Source of the DNA: Halomonas sp. ALS9
Lineage (GTDB): Bacteria > Pseudomonadota > Gammaproteobacteria > Pseudomonadales > Halomonadaceae
NCBI RefSeq assembly: GCF_001651035.1
Contig: NZ_LXRG01000043.1
Coordinates: 1 to 34,551, forward strand
DNA length: 34,551 bases
Direction of reading: 5' to 3'
In this document: positions 8,241-18,704 of the stretch, piece after piece
Numbering within the stretch: position 1 is the stretch's first letter
How the letters are laid out: every line of letters begins with the position of its first letter
Made by a program: the position numbers and the translations under genes
Notes under the pieces: generated by a model
What the model was told of the DNA's origin: nothing
Database searches by the model: none
Seen by the model: only the letters and a program-made list of their open reading frames with translations

Positions 8241-8966
8241 TCAACTGGCCATGCCTATCAATCGCCAGGCAAGTGGCAGCAGCACCGCGGTGAAAATACC
8301 GGTAAGGCTCATGCCCAGTGACGCGAAAGCGCCGGCGGTGGGGCTGATCTCAAACGCTCTTACCGTGCCAATGGCGTGGCCGTTAAGCCCCAGAGCGAAA
8401 CCGATCAAGCGATCATCTTTGATATTCAACCAACGCGCTGCCAAGCTCACGCAGGGAATGGTGATCACCCCGGTGACCAGCAGTGCCCCCAGCAGCAGCG
8501 CGGTGGTGCCACCCAGCTGCTCGGTAATGCCGATAGCAATTGGCGCGGTCACTGATTTAGCGGCAATGGACGCGAGTATGTTGTCTGAGCTGCCCAGCAA
8601 CCAAGCAATTGCCAGCGAGTAGCAAGCCGCCAGCGTCGCGGCGATGGGCAAACAAATCGCTAGCGGTCGCCATAATTCAACGATACGCGGCAGCTGTTGA
8701 TAAAGCGGCATACCCAGCGCCACCGTGGCTGGCCCCAATAGCACCGTTAGCCATGTGGCCCCTTGCTGGTACGTAGCGTAAGGCAGTCCTATCAGCGCTA
8801 ATGCCCCCGCCAGCAGCAGCGCTGCGATCAAAATAGCGGGCAGCCAAGAAGGGCGCTTTAGACGCTGGAACAGCGCGCTACCCAGCAAATAAGCGGCAAG
8901 CGTTAAGCCCACTGCAAACAGCGGGGTAGTGGTTAACAGTTCGAGTAGCGGTGTATTAGCGTGCAT
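8241..8966 (-). CDS. lrgB: LrgB/CidB-family membrane protein
   Basis: This 241-residue integral membrane protein has about six hydrophobic segments and the LrgB pattern: FQRLKRPSWL near the N-terminus, a central block with ILASIAAKSVTAPIAIGITEQLGG, then GLNGHAIGTVRAFEI. The family partners LrgA/CidA; in staphylococci these sets tune murein hydrolase activity and cell lysis, and related proteins move small organic acids such as glycolate or pyruvate across membranes. The role here is unproven. The start overlaps the end of lrgA by 11 bases, indicating translational coupling. Confidence 0.88.
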   Translation of the reverse strand: MHANTPLLELLTTTPLFAVGLTLAAYLLGSALFQRLKRPSWLPAILIAALLLAGALALIGLPYATYQQGATWLTVLLGPATVALGMPLYQQLPRIVELWRPLAICLPIAATLAACYSLAIAWLLGSSDNILASIAAKSVTAPIAIGITEQLGGTTALLLGALLVTGVITIPCVSLAARWLNIKDDRLIGFALGLNGHAIGTVRAFEISPTAGAFASLGMSLTGIFTAVLLPLAWRLIGMAS

Positions 8967-9309
8967 GCGGCTGCCCGATAAGACGTTTGAGCAGCCAAAG
9001 CGTCGTCGTCACACTGAGTAATGTGCCTACCACTAAGGCAATAAGAATGGCGCTCCACTGGCCTGCCAGCTCGCCGATGATGAAAAATACCCCAACAACG
9101 CCGGGCATAATCAGCATGGCGAGTAGCGCGATCAGCGGCTGGGCAGCGGCGGCAATGCTGGTAGGGACACGGCCACGCACGGCGAGCGTTGCGCACAGCA
9201 GCAGCATCCCAATCACGCCTGAAGAGATCGGTAAAGCGGTGAAGTGGATCACCACTTCACCGATCAGCCAGTAGCTAATCAGCCATAGCAAGCCACTGAG
9301 CGCAGGCAT
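8956..9309 (-). CDS. lrgA: LrgA/CidA-family holin-like protein
   Basis: The 117-residue protein has four hydrophobic segments and the CidA/LrgA hallmark LPISSGVIGMLLL, followed by LLAMLIMPGVVGVFFI. These proteins form holin-like membrane oligomers with LrgB/CidB. The start lies only three bases after the tkt stop, so it is very likely read from the tkt transcript. That placement between two sugar-phosphate genes is unusual and is discussed as a finding. CidA versus LrgA naming cannot be decided from sequence. Confidence 0.87.
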   Translation of the reverse strand: MPALSGLLWLISYWLIGEVVIHFTALPISSGVIGMLLLCATLAVRGRVPTSIAAAAQPLIALLAMLIMPGVVGVFFIIGELAGQWSAILIALVVGTLLSVTTTLWLLKRLIGQPHAR

Positions 9310-9312
9310 GGC

Positions 9313-11304
9313 TTAGTCGAGTAGTTCGTTGGCTTGTTTGACCACATTCTCGACGGTAAAGCCGAAGTGTTTGAATAGGTCGCCCGCGGGTGCAGATTCG
9401 CCGTAGGTGGTCATGCCGATGACGCGGCCGTCCAGGCCCACATACTTGTACCAGTAGTCGGCGTGAGCAGCTTCGATGGCGATACGCTTGGTCACCGCCT
9501 TGGGCAATACGCTTTCACGGTACTCCGCATCCTGCCCGTTAAAGCGGTAGGCCGAGGGCATGGAGACCACGCGCACCGCTTTACCCTGCTGCTCAAGCTC
9601 CGCAGCGGCGTCCATGGCAAGCGCCACTTCAGAACCGGTAGCGATCAGAATCAACTCGGGCGTGCCTTCGCTGTCTTTCAGGACGTACGCCCCGTTTTGA
9701 ATTGAGGCCAGTTGCGCTTTGGTGCGCTGCTGATGGGGCAGGTTCTGGCGTGACAGCACCAGTGCCGTGGGGCCTGAGTGACGCTTGATTGCCGCATCCC
9801 AGGCCGCGGCGGTTTCTACCGCATCGCAGGGGCGCCAGGTATTGAGATTCGGCGTGGTGCGCAGGCTGGTAAGCTGCTCAATGGGCTGGTGGGTCGGGCC
9901 ATCTTCACCCAGACCAATGGAATCGTGGGTAAACACGTAGATAGCCTGCTGGCCCATCAGCGACGCCATGCGAATCGAGTTACGCATGTACTCCATAAAG
10001 ATCAGGAAGGTCGCGCCGTAGGGCACCAAACCGCCGTGCAGTGCAATCCCGTTCATGACCGCGCCCATGCCGAACTCACGGACGCCGTAGTGCAGGTAGT
10101 TACCGCTGGCGTCTTCCGGGGTAATCGCTTTGGCGCCTTTCCAGAAGGTCAGGTTAGACGGTGCCAGGTCAGCACTGCCGCCCAGCAGTTCCGGCATTTT
10201 TGGGCCAATGGCATTCAACACTTCAAAGGAGGCTTTGCGTGAGGCAATGGTCTCGCCGCGCTCCTGGGCCTGCTCAATCAAGGCCTCAGTAGGCAGTTCC
10301 GTCGGCAGTTGGCGCTTCATGCGGCGGGTGAATTCGCGCGCTTCCGTGGGGAAGGCTTCAGCATAGCGGGCAAAGCGTGCTTCCCACTCTTGCTGACGGG
10401 TTTTACCTGCAGAACGCGCATCCCAGGCCGAGTAGATCGGTTCAGGGATATGGAAAGGGGCGTGGGGCCAGTCGAGCTGGGTACGCGCCAGGGCCACTTC
10501 TTCATCGCCCAGAGGGGCGCCATGGGCGTCCTCTTTACCCTGCTTGTTGGGCGCGCCAAAGCCAATGATGGTTTTGCAGATGATCAGGCTCGGCTTATCG
10601 TCGTGGCTCTTGGCCAGTTCAATAGCGGCTTTCACCTCTTCAGGCTTATGACCATCCACATTGGGCACCACGTGCCAGCCGTAAGCGTCAAAACGCTTGG
10701 CGGTATCGTCGGTAAACCAGCCTTCCACTTCGCCATCGATAGAGATGCCGTTGTCATCATAGAGAGCAATCAACTTACCCAACTGCTGGGTACCGGCTAG
10801 CGAGGCGGCTTCGTGGGAAATGCCTTCCATTAAGCAGCCATCACCCAGGAAGCACCAGGTGTGGTGATCGACGATAGTATGGCCCGGGCGGTTAAACTGC
10901 GCCGCCAGGGTTTTTTCAGCAATGGCAAAGCCCACTGCGTTGGCAAAGCCCTGGCCCAGCGGGCCGGTGGTGGTCTCAATGCCCGGCGCATAGCCGAATT
11001 CCGGGTGGCCGGCGGTGGGCGAATGCAGTTGGCGGAAATTTTGTAGCTGCTCCAGGCTTAGCTCGTAGCCGCTGAGGTGCAGCAGCGAATAAAGCAGCAT
11101 GGAGCCGTGGCCATTGGAGAGCACAAAGCGGTCACGGTCGGCCCACTTGGGGTCTTCCGGGTTGTGCTTGAGGTAGTCATTCCATAGCACCTCGGCGATA
11201 TCAGCCATGCCCATGGGGGCGCCCGGATGGCCGGACTTGGCCTTCTGAACGGCATCCATGGACAGGGCGCGAATGGCATTGGCTAGCTCAAAACGGGACG
11301 GCAT
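9313..11304 (-). CDS. tkt: Transketolase
   Basis: The 663-residue thiamine-diphosphate enzyme moves two-carbon units between sugar phosphates, linking the pentose phosphate pathway with glycolysis and supplying erythrose 4-phosphate. The N-terminus [27 protein letters not shown] (with His26) is close to E. coli TktA. The cofactor motif [13 protein letters not shown], followed by the DDNGISIDG segment, and the transketolase block around RFGMGAV-like [15 protein letters not shown] are present; His residues at [17 protein letters not shown] fit the active site. An earlier ATG at 11325 exists, but 11304 is chosen because AGGAG lies seven bases ahead and MPSRFELAN matches the family. It is the first gene of the minus-strand cluster and divergent from metK. 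Confidence 0.96.
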   Translation of the reverse strand: MPSRFELANAIRALSMDAVQKAKSGHPGAPMGMADIAEVLWNDYLKHNPEDPKWADRDRFVLSNGHGSMLLYSLLHLSGYELSLEQLQNFRQLHSPTAGHPEFGYAPGIETTTGPLGQGFANAVGFAIAEKTLAAQFNRPGHTIVDHHTWCFLGDGCLMEGISHEAASLAGTQQLGKLIALYDDNGISIDGEVEGWFTDDTAKRFDAYGWHVVPNVDGHKPEEVKAAIELAKSHDDKPSLIICKTIIGFGAPNKQGKEDAHGAPLGDEEVALARTQLDWPHAPFHIPEPIYSAWDARSAGKTRQQEWEARFARYAEAFPTEAREFTRRMKRQLPTELPTEALIEQAQERGETIASRKASFEVLNAIGPKMPELLGGSADLAPSNLTFWKGAKAITPEDASGNYLHYGVREFGMGAVMNGIALHGGLVPYGATFLIFMEYMRNSIRMASLMGQQAIYVFTHDSIGLGEDGPTHQPIEQLTSLRTTPNLNTWRPCDAVETAAAWDAAIKRHSGPTALVLSRQNLPHQQRTKAQLASIQNGAYVLKDSEGTPELILIATGSEVALAMDAAAELEQQGKAVRVVSMPSAYRFNGQDAEYRESVLPKAVTKRIAIEAAHADYWYKYVGLDGRVIGMTTYGESAPAGDLFKHFGFTVENVVKQANELLD

Positions 11305-11425
11305 GGGGGTGCTCCTCGCCTGCAAACAGAAATTATAAAGGCGCTATTGTCGCTGACTTCCCATGTTGCGGCAAATGTAGCGGTAAATTATGGGACACAT
11401 TATGGGAAGCATCGTCGACAGCGTG

Positions 11426-11431
11426 TAGACT
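11426..11431 (+). promoter_or_regulatory. Possible metK promoter -10 element
   Basis: TAGACT resembles a sigma-70 -10 element. A poor -35 match (TGGGAA, 11403-11408) lies 17 bases upstream. Transcription would begin near 11438, almost exactly at the left edge of the first leader hairpin. This is weak evidence by itself. Confidence 0.3.
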
Positions 11432-11439
11432 CTGCCTCC

Positions 11440-11527
11440 CGAAGTGATGGAGTCTGTCATCACTTCGCTAATACGGGCAGGGGACACCTGCCATGATTTC
11501 CTGCTGATGCTGTGGACTAACCACAGC
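11440..11527 (+). promoter_or_regulatory. Three-hairpin leader upstream of metK
   Basis: Three perfect inverted repeats follow each other in the 248-bp tkt-metK gap. Hairpin 1: CGAAGTGATG (11440-11449) with CATCACTTCG (11458-11467), 8-base loop. Hairpin 2: GGCAGG (11476-11481) with CCTGCC (11487-11492), 5-base loop. Hairpin 3: GCTGTGG (11509-11515) with CCACAGC (11521-11527), 5-base loop. None is followed by a T-run. The array ends 25 bases before the metK ATG. It could be a regulatory leader RNA, or hairpin 1 could be a DNA operator shared with tkt. It does not match the SAM or SAH riboswitch patterns I remember. Confidence 0.5.
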
Positions 11528-11552
11528 CGTCATACAGAGGGTAGAGTGCGCG

Positions 11553-12773
11553 ATGAGCGAATATTCCCTGTTTACCTCCGAGTCCGTCTCCGAAGGTCAT
11601 CCTGATAAAATTGCCGATCAGATCTCTGATGCGGTGTTAGACGCCATTATTGCCCGTGATAAACAGGCGCGTGTTGCCTGTGAAACCATGGTGAAAACCG
11701 GGGTGGCGATCATTGCGGGTGAAATTACCACCTCTGCCTGGGTCGATTTAGAAACCCTCGTGCGCGATGTCATTATCAGCATTGGCTATAACTCGTCCGA
11801 CGTGGGTTTTGATGGCGCGACCTGCGGTGTGGTTAACCTGATCGGTAAGCAGAGTGTCGATATCGCCCAGGGCGTTGATCGCACTAAGCCGGAAGATCAG
11901 GGGGCTGGCGACCAAGGCCTAATGTTTGGCTACGCAACCAACGAAACCGATTCGTTTATGCCAGCGCCGATCCACTACTCTCACCGTTTAGTCGAGCGTC
12001 AGGCCGAACTGCGTAAAAATGGCCTGCTTCCATGGCTGCGCCCGGATGCCAAGAGTCAGGTCACCTTCCGCTATAACGCCGAAGGCCAACCCTGCGGTGT
12101 CGACGCCATCGTTTTGTCTACCCAGCACGATCCTGACATTGATCAAGAAGACCTGCGCAAAATGATCAAGCGCGAGGTCATTGAGCAAGTGATTCCCGCT
12201 GAATGGTTGGATGAGAATACCCAGTACCATATTAACCCAACCGGTAAGTTCGTGATTGGTGGCCCTGTCGGCGACTGTGGACTCACTGGTCGTAAGATCA
12301 TCGTCGATACCTACGGCGGCATGGCGCGTCACGGTGGTGGTGCGTTCTCGGGCAAAGACCCCTCTAAAGTTGACCGCAGCGCCGCTTATGCGGGCCGCTA
12401 CGTGGCTAAGAATGTAGTTGCCTCGGGCCTGGCAGATAAGTGTGAAATTCAGGTCTCCTACGCGATTGGTGTTGCCGAGCCGACCTCTGTCTCTATCGAC
12501 ACTTTCGGTACCGGCAAAATTGACGACGCCAAGATCGTTGCGCTGGTTCGCGAGCACTTTGACTTGCGCCCCTACGCGATCACCAAAATGCTTGACCTGC
12601 TGCACCCGATGTACCAGCTCACCGCCGCTTATGGTCACTTCGGCCGGGCGCCGTTCGAGCACAGCTACACTTGGAGTGACGATAAAGGCCAAGCGCATAC
12701 CGAAACCTTTACCGCTTTCCCGTGGGAAAAGGTGGATAAAGCCGACGCGCTGCGTAAGGCCGCCGGTTTGTAA
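11553..12773 (+). CDS. metK: S-adenosylmethionine synthetase
   Basis: This 406-residue cytoplasmic enzyme makes S-adenosylmethionine from methionine and ATP. Signature motifs are [17 protein letters not shown] (His16, Asp18), [12 protein letters not shown] (117-128) and [19 protein letters not shown] (from 261), covering ATP, Mg and K sites. It is somewhat longer than E. coli MetK (about 384) mainly through small insertions and the tail. GAGGG lies upstream of the ATG. It has its own terminator and is divergent from tkt. A structured leader precedes it. metF, another gene of the methyl cycle, lies 6 kb further on. Confidence 0.97.
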   Translation: MSEYSLFTSESVSEGHPDKIADQISDAVLDAIIARDKQARVACETMVKTGVAIIAGEITTSAWVDLETLVRDVIISIGYNSSDVGFDGATCGVVNLIGKQSVDIAQGVDRTKPEDQGAGDQGLMFGYATNETDSFMPAPIHYSHRLVERQAELRKNGLLPWLRPDAKSQVTFRYNAEGQPCGVDAIVLSTQHDPDIDQEDLRKMIKREVIEQVIPAEWLDENTQYHINPTGKFVIGGPVGDCGLTGRKIIVDTYGGMARHGGGAFSGKDPSKVDRSAAYAGRYVAKNVVASGLADKCEIQVSYAIGVAEPTSVSIDTFGTGKIDDAKIVALVREHFDLRPYAITKMLDLLHPMYQLTAAYGHFGRAPFEHSYTWSDDKGQAHTETFTAFPWEKVDKADALRKAAGL

Positions 12774-12802
12774 GCGCTTAGTCGCCTGCAGCTCCTCGTC
12801 CG

Positions 12803-12834
12803 CGCCTCTGGTTAATACCAGGGGCGTTTTTTTT
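12803..12834 (+). terminator. Intrinsic terminator after metK
   Basis: CGCCTCTGG (12803-12811) pairs with CCAGGGGCG (12818-12826) through nine pairs including one G-T wobble. The loop has six bases and eight T residues follow. It begins 29 bases past the metK stop. Confidence 0.9.
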
Positions 12835-12892
12835 GGATACGCATGGCCAACGGTTGCGACGAGAATGATTTGCGCTTATATTTCGCTCGCTT

Positions 12893-12911
12893 GTAAATGA
12901 GTATCAGTCGC
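12893..12911. promoter_or_regulatory. Possible Fur box upstream of the ABC importer
   Basis: By eye, 12 of 19 positions agree with the Fur consensus, including the core AATGA-x-x-ATCA. A weaker 10/19 match lies at 12861-12879. It sits 70-88 bases before the binding-protein start, a sensible operator place. The match is modest. Confidence 0.3.
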
Positions 12912-12980
12912 TTCGTTGTCTGGGCAGCGTATGCTTAGGTGATGCAGTCTTTACACCTCTACCAATAGTGATGGTAAGAC

Positions 12981-14000
12981 ATGACACGCTTTCTTGCTGT
13001 GACCGGATTCTGCGCCTTGCTAGGGCTGGGCTCATCCTCCGCCCTAGCGGGCAATACAGACTACCCTTTAACGCTGAATAACTGCGGCGTAGAGGTGACC
13101 TTTGACAAGGCGCCCGAACGGGCTGTAGGCATAGGTCAAGCCAGTGCGGAAATCATGCTGCTGCTCGGTCTCGAAGACCAGATGGTGGGCACCGCTTTCT
13201 GGCCGAACCAAGTCTTGCCGCAGTTGGCCGAGGCCAATGCCAAGGTGGAGGTATTAACAGTCGAGTTTCCTACCTTCGAGTCTATTTTGGCAAAAGAACC
13301 GGATCTTGTGACGGCTGCCCTGCCTAGCCTGATAGGTCCATCAAGCCGAGTGGCGACACGGGAAGATTTCGACAACGTGGGGGTGGCAACTTACCTGTCT
13401 CCCAACACCTGCGTCGCTGAGGGCATGGAGAAGGATAAGTTCGGCTACGGCAGTCGCGCCCAACTCTGGAGCATGGACGGCCTATATCAGGAAATCGACG
13501 AGATCGCGCAGATCTTCGACGTCAATGATCGGGGCCAAGCGCTGATCGAGGAGCTTGAGCAGCGTGAAGCCGCACTGCGGGCAGCCGCTCCCGAAGATGG
13601 CGAGCCGCTCTCCTTCGTCTTTTGGTTCTCCAGCCCGTCGCCGTCTGCGGACGCTTATCTTGGCGGCAAGAACGGCGCGTCCGGCTTTATCGCCGACGTG
13701 TTGGGCGGCACCAATGCCATCGACTCCGACGCAGAGTGGCCAGCACTTGGATGGGAAAGCATCATCGCGGCGGATCCAGATGTCATCGTGGTGGCCCGCG
13801 TCGACCGTAACCGTTGGGATTTGGACAACTCAGACGCCAAGATCGAGTTCCTCAACTCAGACCCGGCGACTCGCGAGATGAGAGCGGTTAAGAACGGGGC
13901 GATCGTGGTCATGGATGGCCATGCGATGGATCCCACGGTGAGGACGATCTTCGGTGCTGAAGAGGTGGCGGAACAGCTTAAGGCGCTTGGTCTGAGATGA
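12981..14000 (+). CDS. Periplasmic binding protein of a FecB/BtuF-type ABC importer
   Basis: The 339-residue product has a Sec signal (MTRFLAVTGFCALLGLGSSS, likely cleavage after ALA near residue 23) and no lipobox cysteine, so it should be free in the periplasm. The mature part follows the class III binding-protein plan: an N-terminal lobe (VTFDKAPERAVGIGQASAEIMLLLGL, then PTFESILAKEPDLV), a long linking helix, and a C-terminal lobe with GWESIIAADPDVIVV. Two cysteines (in NNCGVEV and NTCVAEG) could form a disulfide. The family carries iron-siderophore, haem, cobalamin or metal chelates; the ligand cannot be told. It overlaps the permease start by four bases. The ribosome site is weak (GGTAAG). 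Confidence 0.88.
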   Translation: MTRFLAVTGFCALLGLGSSSALAGNTDYPLTLNNCGVEVTFDKAPERAVGIGQASAEIMLLLGLEDQMVGTAFWPNQVLPQLAEANAKVEVLTVEFPTFESILAKEPDLVTAALPSLIGPSSRVATREDFDNVGVATYLSPNTCVAEGMEKDKFGYGSRAQLWSMDGLYQEIDEIAQIFDVNDRGQALIEELEQREAALRAAAPEDGEPLSFVFWFSSPSPSADAYLGGKNGASGFIADVLGGTNAIDSDAEWPALGWESIIAADPDVIVVARVDRNRWDLDNSDAKIEFLNSDPATREMRAVKNGAIVVMDGHAMDPTVRTIFGAEEVAEQLKALGLR

Positions 14001-15055
14001 GCGCCACACTTGAGATGTCGCAAACGACTGAGCGCCTGCCACGGCTAGTAGGGGTGGCAGGACTGCTGCTCTGCTCGTTAGTGGCGATTGGGCTGGTGGT
14101 GGGCATCAGTGTGGGGATCGGCGATATGCCGATCCCGCTGTCCACCACTTATGCGGTGATCACCAATAAGCTGGGCTGGACGTCGTTCGAAATCAATCGT
14201 ATCCACGAAGCCATCGTCTGGGATTACCGCTTGAGCCGGGCGTTGGTGGCGGCCTTCTGCGGTGCCGGCCTGGCACTGGCTGGCGCCATTATGCAATCGA
14301 TGCTGCGCAATCCGCTGGCAGAGCCCTATGTGCTGGGCATCTCCGCCGGGGCATCGACCGGTGCCGTACTGATCGTCATGCTCGGTCTGGGCGCTGGGGC
14401 GGTGTCGCTGTCAACGGGAGCGTTCGTGGGCGCCTTCGCCGCCTTCCTGTTCGTGGCGCTTCTCTCGAACGGTGCTCGCGGCGGTGCCGATCGCACGATA
14501 TTGGCCGGTGTCGCGGCATCGCAGCTGTTCAACGCGGTGACCTCTTATTTCGTCACCACTGCAGGCAATGCGCAGCAGGCGCGCGACGTGATGTTCTGGC
14601 TGCTCGGTAGCTTTGGTGGCGTGCGCTGGCCGGATTTTTTTCTGGTGTCGGTCGTGGTTGGGTTGGGGCTGGTGGCGTGTCTGTGCTACGCACGGGTATT
14701 GGATGCGTTTGCCTTCGGCGATGAGGCCGCCGCTTCCCTGGGGGTCAATGTCGGTCAAACACGAATCGTCCTGTTCGCCCTCACCGCTGTCATAACCGCC
14801 ACCATCGTCAGCATGGTCGGTACCATTGGCTTCGTTGGCCTGGTGGTTCCCCATGCGGCGCGTTTCGTGGTCGGCCCACGCCACGTCGTCTTGCTGCCTG
14901 CCTGTGCCATCGTGGGAGCGATCTTCATGGTGGTGGCGGATATCGCCTCTCGCGTGCTGATCCCTCAGCAGTCTCTGCCAATCGGCGTGGTCACAGCGCT
15001 GGTGGGCGTGCCGTTCTTCTCTGTCATTCTTTACCGGTTACAGCGCGCATCATGA
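13997..15055 (+). CDS. FecCD-family ABC importer permease
   Basis: The 352-residue inner-membrane permease has about nine or ten hydrophobic segments. FecCD hallmarks are visible: YRLSRALVAAFCGAGLALAG, MQSMLRNPLAEPYVLGISAGAS, the coupling region with GDEAAASLGVNV, and GTIGFVGLVVPHAARFVVG near the C-terminus, where the ATPase docks. It would act as a homodimer with the ATPase encoded next. It overlaps both neighbours by four bases (ATGA junctions), indicating tight translational coupling. The substrate class (iron-siderophore, cobalamin or haem) follows only from the family. Confidence 0.93.
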   Translation: MSATLEMSQTTERLPRLVGVAGLLLCSLVAIGLVVGISVGIGDMPIPLSTTYAVITNKLGWTSFEINRIHEAIVWDYRLSRALVAAFCGAGLALAGAIMQSMLRNPLAEPYVLGISAGASTGAVLIVMLGLGAGAVSLSTGAFVGAFAAFLFVALLSNGARGGADRTILAGVAASQLFNAVTSYFVTTAGNAQQARDVMFWLLGSFGGVRWPDFFLVSVVVGLGLVACLCYARVLDAFAFGDEAAASLGVNVGQTRIVLFALTAVITATIVSMVGTIGFVGLVVPHAARFVVGPRHVVLLPACAIVGAIFMVVADIASRVLIPQQSLPIGVVTALVGVPFFSVILYRLQRAS

Positions 15056-15813
15056 GTATCAAGGCCGACAATTTGATTTGGAAAATCGGCACCAAGACAG
15101 TGATCGATGGTGTCTCCTTTGAAGCCGAACCGGGTAAGCTACTGGGCGTGCTGGGCCCCAATGGCTCTGGCAAAACCTCGCTGTTACGGCTGCTGGCCGG
15201 GCTGAAGCGGCCCCACGCCGGACAGGTCTTGCTGGATGGGCAGGAGCTCTCAACCTTTCGCCGCCGGGCCATTGCTCAGCGAGTCGCCTTCATAGAGCAG
15301 CACGCCACGACCAATGCCAACCTCAAGGTGATCGATGTGGTCAAGCTTGGCCGCTTCCCGCACCGTTCGATGCTATCGGGCTGGCGCCGTGAGGACGATA
15401 GAGCGGTCAACGAGGCACTGGAGCGTACCGGGATGATCGAAAAGCGTGATGATGCCTGGCATAGCCTTTCCGGCGGTGAGAAACAGCGTACCCATGTGGC
15501 GCGAGCCCTGGCCCAATCCCCTAGAGAGTTGATTCTCGATGAGCCGACCAACCATCTTGATGTGCAGCACCAGATCAACTTACTGCGTTTAGTGTCCAGC
15601 TTACCGATGACTAGCATCATTGCGCTCCATGACCTCAACCACGCCGCGATGTATTGTGATCGACTGCTCGTCATGAAGGCGGGCAGGATCGTGGCCTCCG
15701 GTGCTCCTGAAGAGGTGCTGACCCAGCGCCTGTTGCGTGATGTCTTCTCGGTGGATGCCCATGTGGAGACCTCGCCCCACCATGCACGGCCGCATATTCA
15801 TTTTGTGCGTTAG
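15052..15813 (+). CDS. ABC importer ATP-binding protein (FecE/BtuD-like)
   Basis: The 253-residue ATPase has Walker A GPNGSGKT (35-42), a Q-loop near IEQHA (about residue 82), signature LSGGEKQR (139-146), Walker B LILDEP (160-165), D-loop NHLD and switch His193 in ALHDLNHA, in normal order and spacing. It energises the preceding FecCD permease. The closing residues are histidine-rich (HVETSPHHARPHIHFVR), which may be incidental or metal-related. There is no TonB-dependent outer-membrane receptor gene beside the operon, so the outer-membrane step must be encoded elsewhere. Confidence 0.94.
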   Translation: MSIKADNLIWKIGTKTVIDGVSFEAEPGKLLGVLGPNGSGKTSLLRLLAGLKRPHAGQVLLDGQELSTFRRRAIAQRVAFIEQHATTNANLKVIDVVKLGRFPHRSMLSGWRREDDRAVNEALERTGMIEKRDDAWHSLSGGEKQRTHVARALAQSPRELILDEPTNHLDVQHQINLLRLVSSLPMTSIIALHDLNHAAMYCDRLLVMKAGRIVASGAPEEVLTQRLLRDVFSVDAHVETSPHHARPHIHFVR

Positions 15814-15868
15814 GCGATAACACGCCAATCCTTGTTTCCCGCATTGCATCACGGTCAGTTTAAGGTAA

Positions 15869-17614
<1,746 letters not shown>

Positions 17615-17625
17615 CAGCTCAATCA

Positions 17626-18561
17626 CTAACCAAGCCCGGTGAGGCGCAGCATTAAACCGAGATAGAGCGGAATCAGCAGTGGCGCCAGCAGTGTGGTGAC
17701 CAGCACCGCTAATGCGCCTTTCTGTGGCTGGATGCCCAGCTCCATGGCCACTACCACAACATTGGCGGCCATGGGCACCACACCCAGCAGCAGCAACGCT
17801 AAGGCCAGCTCCGTGGAAAGCGGCGCGACCCACTGCAGGATTAACACCGCCACTAGCATGACCAATGGCCACATCAGGTAGCGTAACCCTAAGCAGGCGG
17901 CCACAAAGCGCGTATCCCAGGCGGAAAGCGTCACTTGGCTGAGCGTCATGCCAATAATCATCATGCCCAGCAGCGTATAGGTAGCAGGAAACACTTGCAG
18001 CGAACTCATGACCGCGGCGGGAATGGTTACCTCAAGGCTACTGAGTAGTAATGCTAATAAAAAAGCGTAGATAAGCGGCAAGCGTGAAATTTTGATCAGG
18101 CTCTCGCGCACCGAAAAACGCCCGCGGGCACTGAGATAAAAGCCCACGGTAAATTCGTAAATATTAATCCCCAGCATACAGAACAGGTAAAGGGTAACGC
18201 CTTCCGGGGGCAGCAAAATCAACGCAATTGGTAAACCAAAATAGCCGGTATTGCCCGTTCCTGAGGAGAACGCCAACAGGGCAGCTTCCTGTTCACCAAA
18301 GCGGTGGCGAGTGACGCGCTGTACGATCAGTGCCATCAGGCTGGCCAGAATGAATAGCGCTAATGTGAGTAAGAGGTAGTCAAGCGTCGGGCCACCGTTC
18401 ATCAGCGCGCGAAAAATAGTAAACGGGGCAATCAGGTAAACCAGCAGCGTCGCAATCGGGCGAGGATCCAGCTTGAGTCGTTGGGCGGCCAGCCAACCCA
18501 GTCCCACGTAGCTCAGTAACATCAATAGCGGCCCAACCAGTGCCCCAGGTGCAAGATCCAT
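17626..18561 (-). CDS. AEC (auxin efflux carrier) family transporter
   Basis: This 311-residue inner-membrane protein has about ten hydrophobic segments in the two-half arrangement of the AEC family (bile/arsenite/riboflavin transporter superfamily), with the conserved FSSGTGNTGYFGLPIALIL in the first half and VVPMAANVVVVAMELG in the second. Bacterial members carry malonate, malate or other small acids, but substrate cannot be assigned. GGGAGGG stands just before the ATG. It is convergent with ligB and divergent from metF, with a 143-bp gap to metF. Confidence 0.87.
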   Translation of the reverse strand: MDLAPGALVGPLLMLLSYVGLGWLAAQRLKLDPRPIATLLVYLIAPFTIFRALMNGGPTLDYLLLTLALFILASLMALIVQRVTRHRFGEQEAALLAFSSGTGNTGYFGLPIALILLPPEGVTLYLFCMLGINIYEFTVGFYLSARGRFSVRESLIKISRLPLIYAFLLALLLSSLEVTIPAAVMSSLQVFPATYTLLGMMIIGMTLSQVTLSAWDTRFVAACLGLRYLMWPLVMLVAVLILQWVAPLSTELALALLLLGVVPMAANVVVVAMELGIQPQKGALAVLVTTLLAPLLIPLYLGLMLRLTGLG

Positions 18562-18704
18562 TTACCCTCCCGTAATAGGTGTCGTGACGACGAACATGAG
18601 CCGAATTAAAGGCCAAGCGTGGAATCTTTCATTAGCCCCAGCCCGTTGGAACAGCGAGAATACCTTAAAATATCATCACTATTAATCACTAATAAGGAAG
18701 TCCC

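Noticed and set aside
11988..12698. Long open frame on the minus strand inside metK
   Set aside because: It is a codon-bias shadow; metK motifs on the plus strand are unambiguous and the antisense product resembles nothing I know.
12418..12900. Frame-shifted open frame over the metK end and terminator
   Set aside because: It runs through a clear intrinsic terminator and has the composition of an out-of-frame reading.
12835..12980. Cobalamin riboswitch before the ABC importer
   Set aside because: The gap is under 150 bases and no B12-box-like sequence is visible; a cobalamin role stays open but unsupported.
18562..18704. MetJ boxes before metF
   Set aside because: No tandem AGACGTCT-like copies are present; the region is just AT-rich.
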